64,000 bases of DNA, from assembly GCF_020536995.1 (NCBI RefSeq), contig NC_068355.1, forward strand, positions 126,485,472 to 126,549,471, given 5' to 3'. Each line of letters begins with the position of its first letter. Position 1 is the stretch's first letter. Made by a program: the position numbers and the translations under genes. Below, in pieces: positions 33,966 to 47,300 of the stretch. The notes under the pieces were generated by a model, which worked only from the letters and a program-made list of their open reading frames with translations, searched no databases and had not been told where the DNA came from. The stretch is from Dreissena polymorpha. Its lineage: Eukaryota; Mollusca; Bivalvia; Myida; Dreissenidae.

Positions 33966-36263
33966 ATTTCGCAGGGATATCCCATCGCCCTGCCTCATAT
34001 ACCCGAATGATTTTAAAATTCATTGAAAACTCGGTCAAGCAGTAGAATACTCTACTCGTTTAACGTGCAATGCTTTTATTTTACTTGAACAATGTTCATT
34101 AACCAAATAGCAATGTTTCACGGTGAATGTTGCAGGTGTAAAATATATTCAGCAAGTCATGACTTCAAAATATATAATATACATGTGTAGCTTGTATATT
34201 TTTCAATATGTACAAGTAATATCAATGATAAATTAAAACACGCCTGACGTACAGGGGGTTCTTAATTCAATTAACTGTCTTTTTTATTTCAGCCATTAAT
34301 GACGTTCCTAAATTAAATTATTTTTGTCTTACTTAATATTGCACTTAAAAAAGACGGATGGATTATTTCATGAAAATGCGTTTGAGATGTTCTTGAATGA
34401 TTCAAGTATTTGGGGGAAAAATGTCATTTGCAATATTTATTCGGCAGAGGAATATTAATGCGCTCAAGAACGTTCAATTAGACCTGATTTACGTCTTGAA
34501 CACTGAAAATGGAAATTGATAAATTGGTATATATTAAGGCATTTAAGATAACGTCATCTTGAGATGCTTAGAACGCATCTTTACGATATGTTGTCTATTT
34601 ACAAATAAAAACAAAAGTTTTAAACACAGTTTGTTGTTAGGAAACAACAACTGACATATTGATGGACTGTTTATGTTTGAGAATTCATAAATTGTTCTTA
34701 TTATTTAAATAAATAGTTTGAGAGTCTTAATGATATATTACCAACACTTGAATAAGTAATTTTGCCATTGAATGATATCGTCCTTTTATCGATAGGCACT
34801 AGTAATATGCCTAAAATAAAATTATGGCATATTGAAAAGAAAGTTTATCCGTAGGTCACGTCTTTTAAACTGTTTGTTTTCCAACAAACAGGGACTAACT
34901 CAGTCACAACTGTCACAATCTATGGACAAATCATATATTGTCTCTTAAGTATATAATTTTGATAATGTTATTGCCAGTTTCAGTTCTACTTCCTAGAAAC
35001 ATGTTAAACAACCATACAACATATTTAAAGTCATGGTTAACGTCATAAATTTGGAAAGCAAAACAGATGATAAACGAACGTGTTTTCTCCCTTATTCGAA
35101 TAATGTATGCATCTAAATGTTGCCATGCTGACTTATAAGGTATTTGCGCTGAAATAAACGCTGAAAATGTACATGTTCAAAAAACATCACACTTTGTAAG
35201 ATTTAATATATATTGTCAATATTGTCCATAAATTGATCTGACGCATTTGTATTACTCTTTTCAAGATATCGCCAACATAACGCATTAATTAATTTAGAGT
35301 CACGTATTATATATCTGCATTCATTGGCATCACTTTATGCGAACCTTGAGCTACTAACGTATGTTTTGCAACATTGCAGTTTACGGAGAAAAACATCGTG
35401 GGACGTATTTATTTAACCACGGGTGATTGATCAAAGTTCGGATAAGAGATTTAACAAGATGGTATTAGTTCGTTATTGAACGAAAACAAAATTAAGGTTA
35501 TCATGACCAAGAACTCTTAGTAGGCCGAATCAAATTATAAAAATTCATACTGGCTGAACTACATATTGATATACACAAGATCTTTTCAACAGCCATGGAC
35601 TGAATTTTTTCATTTAATGGCTTCGCGATACAAAATATGCTTTAAGCTGATAATTTTGTGCCAATGGAGTTGTTCGTGTTAAGTGCGTTATTGATTTTAG
35701 ATTTTTATTAGAAAGTCCGATAAAGCTTGACCGCAATTGCAAATATTGAATTGCAGCGATCTTATCCACAAGTAAGGTTGATTTTCCACATAAATTCATT
35801 TGTCATTTTGATCTGTCAGATCTGATAAAACACACATTTTAACAAAAATTGAATGTGCATTGCACATAATAAATAATACCAAATGCATCTTTACAAAACC
35901 ACTTTATATTTATTGGGAAAAATATCGCCATAAACAGAAGAGAAATAGAGGCTGCTAAATTGTGTACTTAATTTTAAAAGTGCTGCGCGTAATGCACATT
36001 TGTCTCTTTGGCAAAATATAGTTTAGAAATGAATCTGTGTTCCTTTATGTCATATTCGTTAGAAAAGCATGTTTATAAATAGCATACTTTACCAGAACAC
36101 GTTTCATAAATAACGTGACGATAAAACACTGATTTTCACTTATACGTGTTGCTAACCATAACGTTGTACTATATTTTCTCATTTTCTATTCACTAAATAA
36201 TGTTTCCAGGAGTATCTAATTTCTTTTTATACATTTTAAAACTGCTTGAATAAAATCATCTTC
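33966..36263. other. Gene-poor AT-rich stretch
   Basis: No reading frame over about 60 codons with protein-like composition, no named repeat and no RNA gene recognised. Confidence 0.5.
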
Positions 36264-36318
36264 ATTGTTATTATTATTATCATTATTACTTTTATTATTA
36301 TTATTATTATTATTATTA

Positions 36319-36371
<53 letters not shown>

Positions 36372-36475
36372 ATTAGTATTATTATTATATTATTATTTTG
36401 TTAATATTATTATTATTATAATTATTATTCTTATACTTATTCTTATTATTATTATTACTATTTTTAGTATTATGA
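36264..36475. repeat. (ATT)n microsatellite
   Basis: About 210 bp of mostly ATT/TTA trinucleotides with scattered interruptions, the purest run at about 36290-36368. Confidence 0.95.
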
Positions 36476-36879
36476 GCAAAATGAAACATTATTCTGCTAA
36501 GCTTATGCGTTTCCAAATGAAATAAGTGTTAAATATATCAAAATACATAGAGTTGTTCTTTGTAAGCCATCCCTCTGTAAAATTCTGGCATATGCAATTA
36601 AGTTCCTTTCTGAATGCGCGATTTTGTAAATACATTTGTTATTTCTGCACAGTGTTATTGGGGATCATCTCAAATCGCAAGCTGAATGACGAAGATAAGG
36701 GACGAATGCACACGTTGATTATTATTGAATTGTTCTTTTTATCTGCGACCACTATATATAGACACAGTAGTTTCTTCTGAGATTGCGTGATATATCGATG
36801 TGTTCACTGAGCTTCTATAATATTCCAAACACAAACAATTCTCGTACAAAAGTTAACATGCATGTGTTTCTTATGGATT

Positions 36880-37905
36880 GTTGAATATTATTTGTTTCGT
36901 TTTAATACATGTTTCGTAGGAGTGTAATTTTCAAGAGAGCGCTTCTTGTGTGTGAGTTCATATTGCATGGGAGTACTTAAAGCGTGGGAATACATGTTGT
37001 TTATTAGTACATTCTGTGTGTTCATATTTTGAGAGAGTTCATTTTTGTTAAATACATCATGCGTGAGAGTATATGTTGATAACATTTTACGTATGGCCAT
37101 ATGAAGTGATCTTTAATGCAACTAAATGTTGTGTGTAAGAAAGTGCTGGGGTTAAGTACACATTTCTATTGAATATATGTTAGCTGAGGATACATGTGGG
37201 GTGCGAGTGCGTGTTCATTGCGAGGTCATGTTGCCTTACAGTACATGTATATGTTTTGTATGGTTAAATATTACGTCAGGGTTCATGTTGCGTGTAAGTA
37301 TATATTTCGTCTATTAAAATACACTATACACGTTCAAAAGTGCGTGTGATTACATTATTCGTTACATGCTGCCTCTGAGTAAATTCCTTTGAGTTTCTTG
37401 CGAGTTTATTTTGCGAGTGAGTAAATTCTACTCATGAATGAAAGAGTGTATAATACATACGAACAGAATTGTCTTGCCAGCACACGTTGCGGACAGGTAT
37501 ATATGTTGCTTGTGAGTGGATGTTATGCGCGAGTAAAGGTTATGTGTGAGTACATGTTGCTTGATAGAACTAGTAGATGCGGATGAGTGCATGTTGCGTA
37601 CTAGTTGAATGTTAGTTGATGTTGTGTGCGGGTACATTATGCGCGTGAATATGTGTTACGTATGAGTATTTAAAACGAAGACAATTTTCTTGCGGGTAAA
37701 CCATTTACATCTATAAATTTAGTTTGTAAGTACATTCGTTTGAGTTAATATTGCAAGTGAGTACACGTTGCGTGTGAGTAGATAATGCGTGTAAGTACAA
37801 TTAACGAGGGTATGTTGAGTGGGAGTTAACGTTGCATGTGGGTACATGTTGGGTGTGAGTGTATGTACTGTGTGAGTGTGCATGGCGTTGTGTGCAAATA
37901 TGCTA
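36880..37905. repeat. Degenerate ~1-kb minisatellite, GTGAGTACATGTTGCGT type
   Basis: Units resembling GTGAGTACATGTTGCGT (about 17 bp) recur with heavy divergence. They are clearest at 37520-37660 and 37740-37870. Open frames across it on either strand are by-products of the repeat. Confidence 0.65.
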
Positions 37906-39045
37906 GCATTTTCCTACAGGTGACAGTTCAGAGTAAACTGCAATTACTTGTTATGTTTTGCGAAAAATGGTCTGAATCAATACTGATATTACAGAACAGA
38001 ACAAAATGTGTATTCATATATCTTGAAACGGTTATTCATATAACTTGAACATGTTCAGTTCATCGTTATATATACAACACTTACAATATATAAGCAATAA
38101 TCACAAGCATAGCAATGCGAAATTGTCCAAGATAGTATATAAACAATGTGTTTAAAATGCGCAAAGGCCATTATATTACTCTACGTTTGCATTCAAACAC
38201 TCAGGTCTCATTTTAAAAGCATTTTTACAATATTTCGCGAGATTAATTAGAACGTATTATTATTTGTTAACAAAAACAAATAACAAAACTTGTAATGGCG
38301 GTGCACGTAATCACTATATGAACATGATAATAAAAGTATACATTATATTATACGTTTTTATTTATATATTTTGAAAAAATGGATGCTTTCCTTATATTAC
38401 GGAGATTTTTTATATATAGGTCATTGTTAAAATGGTAAATATGCGACACAAGTATGTTGCAATACTAAAAAGATGATGACTGCCTTGATCAGGCGAATAC
38501 AGCTTTATTTCATGACATCCCCTATGCGTTCCGTTAAGCCTTTCACGTTATTACATTTTATTTTACAAAAATAACAATAATCAAAAATGCACATAATCTC
38601 TCCGATTAATAATTAATATTTGTTACAATTAATGAAATTCAAATTATGACACTAACATACCAAACTATATGAATTATTTATTTACATAAAAGCCACACAG
38701 TGCATGTTATTTTCAAGTATACACAATTTCGCATATGAATTTCAGCACGAAATTGGGTTCAAGCAGAAATTATTCTTCAAATTGTCGAATTTTTTCTTGT
38801 TAGCTATTAAATCTTAAAACAACATTCCTGGTTTATATATACCATCTTCTTCAACTACATGCTTTGGTTAGTTTCCAATAAGTACATACCAGTAATCGTT
38901 TTGAGCACAGAATGGCGCTCACATAAAATCGCTGATTTTACTTTGAAAACAAACAGATACGAACACATTCACCATTTGACAATAAATCCTAGAAGAAAAT
39001 TAAATAACGATATATGATGCAAATTTAAATCAACAATTGGTGTAA
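37906..39045. other. No recognisable feature
   Basis: AT-rich, no protein-like frame or named repeat. Confidence 0.45.
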
Positions 39046-39590
39046 ACTCCAAACCCTAGTGTTTGTACAACGTTTAAACAGAAACTTGGTTTAAACCGCA
39101 AATTCAACATTTGATGCAATGGTCAACTAAATTTGTTCATGTTTCAGAAATCATAACATCTCCACACCCAAAAATCGATCCAACGTCCAAACCCAACCAT
39201 TGATTCAACTTCCAAACAATACCATTGATTCAACGTCCAAACCTAACCATTTATGCAACTTCCAAACCCAACAATTGGTATACGTCGAAACCCAACTATT
39301 GAAGTAACGTTCTTATCAAACCATTGGTACAACGTCCGAACCCAACCTTTAGTGTAACGCCCCAACCAACAATTGATGCTACGTTCAAACCTAACCATTG
39401 ATGTAATACCCAAATTCAACAATTCGTACAACGACCAAATTAAATCATAGGTGTTACGTCCATAACCTTCCTTTGGCACCAACCCGACCATTGGTACAAC
39501 GTCTAAACCAACACGTTTCGCAACGTCAAATTTGCCGTTGTTGTAACGCAAAACTCAACAGTTTGTTTAACGTCAAAACCCAACCATGAA
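39046..39590. repeat. Degenerate ~25-bp minisatellite, CAACGTCCAAACCCAACCATTG type
   Basis: About 20 diverged units of CAACGTCCAAACCCAAC + CATTGAT/GTA. The - strand is open for 102 codons because the unit lacks stops there. The peptide is repetitive (GLVP, GFRR, WFDKN), so I do not call it a gene. Confidence 0.75.
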
Positions 39591-41139
39591 TAATCAAAGA
39601 GCAAATACAGCTCCACCATCAGTAGATAAACTTATTATAGAAAAACATCCACTCTCAACGGAAAGTGAACTTTAGGCAAATAACTGATAAAAGACAATAA
39701 TATTAAATTGATGAAAAATACAAATGTGCATCAAACTTTGGTCAACGCCTCAAAACGGTCTATGCAAGGCAAAAAAAACATCGAATATTATTAATAAGTA
39801 ATATTGGAAATAAATGTTATTTGCAGAAATAACTGAATATAAATCCACAATTTAAAAGTAAGTAAAGGCGCTTGTGATATATATCTTACAAAACAAGGCT
39901 TATCTCCGACCCAATGGGTTATAGATGAGATTAAAGATGCATTACTGGGAATCATGAATAAACCGAAATGACTTTTAAGGCAGCTTGTTCCTTTCGTTTT
40001 AAATTTTAATTATTCAATAATTCAAACATGTTAAAGGATATTGTTTTACACTTATTAGTTTATTTCCATTTTTAACAGACACAATATGGTCGGTACGGTA
40101 TAAAGTTGATTCCTTAAGTCAAAATGGGGATCCATTAAATACCCATTACTATAATATTGTTAGTGTCAGAATACATAAATTGACAGTGGTTCACGCTTGA
40201 GTCAACATACACATCTACGTATTTATAAATGTTAATGTTTATGGGGGAAATTATATGTAATGATTTATAATGGCTTTTTGTGAAGTCAAATTTTGCTACC
40301 ATTTAACTATTATTTCACCAATGAAGACATTTTGAACGGCAGAAATGCTGTCCTGTGCTTTCATCTTGAAATAAATCATCAAGCTTTTCAGGCTGAGTGC
40401 GATGACGGTGTTCAGTTACACGGATTTCTAATAAAAGGATTATTATAAAAGTTGTTGTTAAAGTATGGTATTTGAGCTGTTAAAATTCAGATTTAGAAGT
40501 CCATGAATTGCAACCAATGTGTATAAAGAACACACCGTTTCTTTTAAGGCCATAGCAACCACACTTCCAATGTATATATATACGCGTTTTAACAACACAT
40601 ATATTACCAATTTTCAAATATGTTGATTTAATAGCAAACAATCACCATATATTTGTGCAATATAGAGGTTCTCCATTTATTAAGCTGCGATCATTTTGTT
40701 TATATATGTCTTCCGTTTCGCTTCACGAAAACAAAATGTCCGATTATTAGAAAAATATACAATTTTCCAGGCCAAAGTTTAAAAAAGTCAAATGCTCGTT
40801 TTAATTTGTATATTCGGGGAAGCGATACTTTAGCTGTCAACATGACGCAAAAGTTGGAAAGTTCGATATTTAATTATTCAAATACAGGCTGAGCTCTCAT
40901 TAAGAGCTAAGCATTCAGAAATCACACACTATAACGAAACATGGTTACAGTATTTATAAATATTTTATGTCGCATAATTTACTTTGCAGAAAATATTGCA
41001 TTTGTTGTGCTGGTGCAAGGTTGCGTATCATTCGATTTGCTAAGAATAGTGGATGCACTTACAGACACATTTGTTTAAACCACTGAGGATGTGACATGAG
41101 GATGTGTAGTTTGGCTCGTATCAAACGGTTTATACGATT
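39591..41139. other. No recognisable feature
   Basis: AT-rich sequence. Short open frames near 40653 have no protein-like signature. Confidence 0.45.
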
Positions 41140-41372
41140 CGCACTCTGTGAAAACGGGATTAAATGAATGTGCGTAAGGTGTCGTCACAGATAAGCCAGT
41201 GCAGTCAGCAGAACGGCACATTTCGCTTTTATATTTTGTTTGAAGAAAGTATTATGCTAGCAAAAATCAAGTTACGGCCGAAAGTTTCTTCCCTGATTTC
41301 TGTATATGGACTGCACAGGCTTATCTGTGACGACACTTTGCGCACATGCATTAAACCCTCTTTCACAGAGCG
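41140..41372. mobile_element. ~230-bp MITE with GTGTCGTCACAGATAAGCC ends
   Basis: Inverted ends of about 60 bp: CTCTGTGAAAACGGGATTAA at the left pairs with the complement of the right end, followed by ATGTGCG..GTGTCGTCACAGATAAGCC on both sides. A type I recognise as abundant in dreissenid mussels. A frame crosses it by chance. A degraded relative is at about 54250. Confidence 0.75.
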
Positions 41373-44300
41373 AGACTCAATTGTTAAATTCACTATACCA
41401 CGAACACTACTAAAACTAATGTTCAATATAATGAACTTCGGAGATTTAAACCAAGCTTTATACAAATTTTAAAGGTAGTACAAATTATCCACAAACTTTA
41501 TAATAAAAAAGAAATAAATTGATTAATCTCTATTATTGAATTATGAATTGTTTAAAAACATATTATGGAGTTCTTATTCCCTCAACACTCTGAACGTCTA
41601 CGGTTTTTATTATGCATTTATTATTGTTGTTATTATAATAAATAAAAGCTACAAATAAAAAAATCCTTTTAAAACAGTGGACCTTCATTTAAAGCAAATC
41701 AACAGTTCAGAAGAGACACGTTTTGCTGAGGTTAACGCTGAAATAGACGTTGTTTGAACAATTGTTGTAAACATCCACGGAAAGCGCAAGGATATTTGCG
41801 TCCATGTGATAGTGAAAAAAAATGTTACGGACGATCTCGACTAAAACAGAATAATCGCAGCAGGGTTGAACATCGTTTGATAATGTTCATAAGCATTCTT
41901 TGGATTCGATTTCAAAACGAATAGGAAATCAACAAACTGCTAGATCCAAGCAACTGTTTATTGTTATATGAACTTATGAATATTCCCGTTCAAAAGATTT
42001 ATGGTCACTATAATTTAAATGGCATTTAAAACTCCTATATATTGTGAACAAGCGTAAGAGTACCTGATTTGAAGAAGCAGAAATCGAGTAAACTTAGTTC
42101 CGAATAACCATTAGGAGCTGAAGTTTAATCAATACCGAATTTTGAGTAGTAAAATATGTTAAGTTAGAATATCTTTAACATTTACATGTTTTATAACAAA
42201 CTCAATATTTATATAGTCTGTCTTTACAATTTGAATGTTGAAGAAAATGAAATGATTTGTATTTACAGAATATCCCATGATTAGAAGTAGCTATTTAGAC
42301 GTTTCTAATAGATATTACAACGATTCGGAGATAGAGTATATATTTATATTGTTTTATTTTATGAATGATTATCGTTTAAAATCGATAAGACTATTCAACG
42401 ATCGATAAATTGAATAATTTCATTGTTTCTGTTGTATAAGTAAGAAACAAAATTACGTCGCTTACTTATATAAAACATAATAATTCACAAGCCAATAATT
42501 ACAGAAGACCACAATTAACATGCTATGCTCAGTTAAACTTTAACAACACGTGAACAAATATTTCAATATCAAATCCATTCGCTGTTGCATATTGAATATA
42601 CATATATTACATTATCGTTTTAGATCAATGTTTTAGTTCGTTCATTGGAATTTAATCGTTTTGTGTCTCGCCATTCGATTATAAAAGCATAAATCATTTA
42701 CGGGACATAATTCTTTGCATAATCTCTTCAATCAATATTTCATTTGTCGTATGCACTAAACGCATTGTAGCCTGTGTGAAAAGGCGCATTGAATTAACAA
42801 TACGCACTTCCTTGGTGTTGGCGACTTCTCAAACCATTCCAAATGTTAATCAGGTATTTCGCAGTGTTTTGTGATTTCTAAAACATGTTAAAAGTATTAA
42901 GTATAATGTCGATAAATTCTTTAATATTTTATAAGGACTGTTTAAAGATAAAATGGTTGAGGCAACACTCAGAAATCGATTTTCTCATACCTGACACCAT
43001 TGGCACATACACGTTTTATACAAAGGATGTGTTAGAATTTGATAAATTGACATTAATAACAATTCCATTCTTTTGAAAGATCTCCTTTCGTTTTGCCAAA
43101 TCCATTATACACTAAACAAATGCATTATACAAAACACTCGTGTTTTTAACCAACGCACATACACTAGTGTGTCCGCTAAGGAATGGTAAGTATAAACGCA
43201 CTGGGTAATACAAACTTTTTTAATGGAACTCCAAACTTTATGACATTCCTTGAAACACTTTGCTACTTTGACATGTCATGTTATTGAAATAGTATTAACC
43301 GCAGTGTACTGGCGTATGAACAAGGCGAAATTTCAATTTCACCATGAGAAGACAACACTTAATAGCAATAGGTCCTCATTTTATGACAAGTTATTTAAAT
43401 TATAAGGTCATTAATTTAAGACAAGAGTCCAATATAGCGAGGTCCTAAATTTGGGACCGAAAGCATGAGGTCTTTAAGTAAGGAAAAGTGACTCATTTCC
43501 AAAGTGACATACATAGACTTACACAAATATGCAAAGAAAAGTTATTAAATACCGCAAATAGAAAATCATAACATATTATCTTTAAAATAGGGTACGATGC
43601 GATAGTTTATAATGTAGAACAGTATTATTGAGTCAAAACAGCACTCATCCCCGGCTAATTATTATCGTTAGCTATCCACTGAAATATTATGTCTACGTTA
43701 ATGGAATTCGATAACCCACACGGTTCTTATTTAAAAGATCACAGTAAAATGTTATGGAAATCGCAGCAGATACATTTCTCGAAAGTGTCAGTAATGATAA
43801 ATTACTTTGAGGATTCGTATGCGTGTGTGTTAAAATTCTGACACATTTTTTATCACAACACATAATCACCAAATAGTTCCTTGTGTATACCTAGTTACAA
43901 GTGTTATAACCAGTTTACATGATAAACAAACTATAGCAACGTCAAAACTTTTCATTAATTGGTTGTCACATATTGGGGAAGACAATCATTGTTTATTCAC
44001 TTGTTTTAATAAATAAAAATACAAATATTATTGACTTACCCGTAAGATGGCAGTCCGAGAAATTTCATAAGTAAAATCAAATTTGTTATTGTCGAGTTTT
44101 GTTAATTTAACCACGATCTTATTTGTTTCTCAACAGTATCAAAAATGATGAATTTATTTGCTCATTGGTGTGTATGAGTTAAAGAGTTCTGTCAAATGTT
44201 TCATCGGATCACCTTATGTACAACAATAATTGCTTACAAATATAACAAAGTGGTAATCATCTATGCATGCAAGAGAGGCACTGTATTATAACAGCTTGTC

Positions 44301-47300
44301 CTTTATGTGTGGCATACGTGACGAAATGTAGACTGTATCTTTGTTGACAAATTTATCAGTGATATAGATAAAACAATTACCATAATGTGCAACATTTTTA
44401 ACATTCGACTTGTCAGATGTATGTACTTGTAAAAAAGTAATGGTCTATTTAAATAATGGAAACTCTAATTCATTTTACATTTGATATGTTCTGCAAGAAT
44501 ACTGTCAATGTTCTCTATAAATGTTCCAAGTCAGTTTTCTCAATCACTACTCGCAAACAACATTTTCAATAAATGTTTTCAAGCAATATTCCGATCAATG
44601 TTCGAAACCAATATTTCCAATCTATTCTCCCCATGCATTATGATCGAAAAAATACAGCTCATGAATACGTGATCATAATTAGCTAGAACAACGTCCTCTT
44701 GAGAATTACAGTATTCCTCTTACATTAATATATCTTTCACGAAATTTTGTTGCAAAAATAAGAATTGTATACATATATTTATAAAAAACTGAAATTTAAG
44801 TTGCACCAGTAGGAAAGACACCTTTATATAGCATTATGTAAATTAACCAGTTGGCAAACCCTCAGACACAAATAGGTGTACTTAACACAACAAAGTTGTG
44901 GTGTTTTGCTGCTATAACAATTTCTGAGTGTGTAATGTTTTGAATTTGTCAATTGAATAAGCATGTTAACGCATGTGGCTTTGACATAAGATACAAATAG
45001 CTATGTTCGCCTGATTTGCTCAACTAATGCTTACAAGGTATGTTATATAAACAGTTCACTTTTTTAACACTGATGTAAATAATATAATTTGCCAATATTG
45101 AAACACCATAAATTGAAAGACAGTTTAATGCAAATAACCAATTTCCAAACAATTAGACTGGCAAAGACAAAATACCTTTCTTATAAATCAAAAACTGGGT
45201 AATCACCCCGAGATCGTCTATGTAAAACATAGTATGTTGGGTTTAACCAAAACCATAGTTCATTTATGTTTACAATTCATACAGCGGAAAATTGTTGCTG
45301 TTTATGTATGACTTTTTAATATATTCCAATTGGATGGGAAATATTGTCATATTAATAATTACGAGCTGAGTTGTTCATTCAGCCTCAAAAGCTTTCAAAT
45401 GTAAATTAAATTACAGTTTTAAACTTCACCAAAACGCAGCACAATATCAAACACACCTGCAAACCATTTATGAACTAAACGTGTATCACCGTGTTGGAAC
45501 GTTTATTGCAAAATATGTGGGGTTTGCCCAGATTTAGGGGGCTCGAGGACCATACGTTATTATAGCATAACTAGACACATAAAAATCATCCCTCGCCTGT
45601 TTATGTGTGCCATCAGAAATCAGACTCTACAAATTTGTCAGACATATATATACTGCATTAGTCGAAAAGTGGTATTCGCAACATGAAAATTACAACGGAG
45701 ACTATATTACATGACATGCGTTAGTGTATGTATATTTATGTCAATACTTGACAGGCGCAAATTATAAGCCATGTAATCAACAATATTTTGTGTTTAGTTC
45801 GCGATCATTTAGCGAACAATTTGAGTTATAGTTCATTGTTAGAATTGACGTCCACGTAATGCTATATGAATGGTAAACGTACAACATACACATATGATGT
45901 TTTACTTCACGTATTCAATTGAAACGTCATGCATGTGTTTTGGATTATTGCTTAAGATCAGTGATTGATTTCCATAATAACGACCTGCAATTTATTACAG
46001 TAATGACCTCTTTTGTACTTTGGTTTCTATTACAGTTTGGAATTGAAACTTCACTCATGTGTTCAGGATCATTTTTTATCAAGTTCGTAAACACCCGCGT
46101 GCATCTACCCCATTTATTCTATGTATGTAAAAAGCAAGTATCTACAAATATCTTTCCCTTATTATCGGCTATAATTTGAAGCATAACTGAAGCTTGTTTA
46201 TAAAAGTCATTACAGGCAATGGTTTTCAATGAAAACGGTGTCAAATTTGTAAATTATTAGACATAGCAATACATCTTTTTACTCGACTGGATATATTTTA
46301 TTGCGGCATTATTTCAAAAAAGGTAATATATAATTTATTCGAAACAAATCAAAAAAAAGATTTTAGTTTAACTTGATGGGTAACAACAGGTATTAATTGA
46401 TAACAAAGTTTGTGTGTAGCACAAGACTAGTTTGAAACTTGTCTTACATACTAAGGTAGTAGCACGTCAAATATGGTATGAATGTCAGGCATTGATGCTA
46501 GACTTTGAACCCAGAAATCAGTTTATTTGGCACAATAAAATAACCGTACAAAAAGCAGTCGTCATTATTTAGACATAGTTGTCAATGCTAGACATATTGT
46601 ACCAACACTCGTAAACACTTACGTTATCAATGTAAGTGCTATGCATATTCTTAATTTATAAATAGATTTTTAGAGAGTTGCAAAAAAGCTCGGATAAAAT
46701 GCAGTACAATCAACTATTTTAGTTATCTCTCATGTAGTTGTGAAATAAATAGGTAAACTCATCATCAGCTTTCTTATATATCTAGGTCGTGCTAACATTT
46801 TTTTAATTGAATTACAAATAAATAAAATTTTGTTAAGCCTAAACTCACGACTTATATAAATGTAATGTGTCTTATTAAACATGTCTCGCAAATGTTGTAT
46901 AAAAGAATGTGCAATCAAAGTTTGGTGCAAAGTTTTACGAAATATCGTGAAAACTATAAGCTTTAAATTTACAGGAAGTGTACACACATTATTCGTTGTG
47001 TAGTTCGTATGAACAGTATTTAATTTGAAGTGTTTGTAAATACAAATCTTCAGCAATAATTCACATCTTACCAACCAAAATACAAGAAAACATTCTGAAA
47101 CAAGTACATAAAGTGAATTGGTAGTTAATGATCTATGGTTTCTGTACAGGATTTAGCTTGTAGTATCCGTTACAAATATGTTGAGCATTTGTAAAAAATA
47201 GAATACCACTGCTTTGTTCGTACGTAGCGTCGAAAGTATATAGATACATGTTTTTCATTTTCACCCAGTGTTTTTGAACGCAATGCATTTTTTTACTAAA

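Noticed and set aside
39243-39551. 102-codon minus-strand gene
   Set aside because: The frame is made of decayed ~25-bp repeat units; the peptide is repetitive and has no start or splice context.
41164-41472. 102-codon plus-strand frame
   Set aside because: It runs through a MITE with complementary ends, and the opposite strand is open for the same reason.
46730-47074. 114-codon minus-strand gene
   Set aside because: Random AT-rich composition (many Ile, Lys, Tyr, Asn), no motif, no upstream signals.
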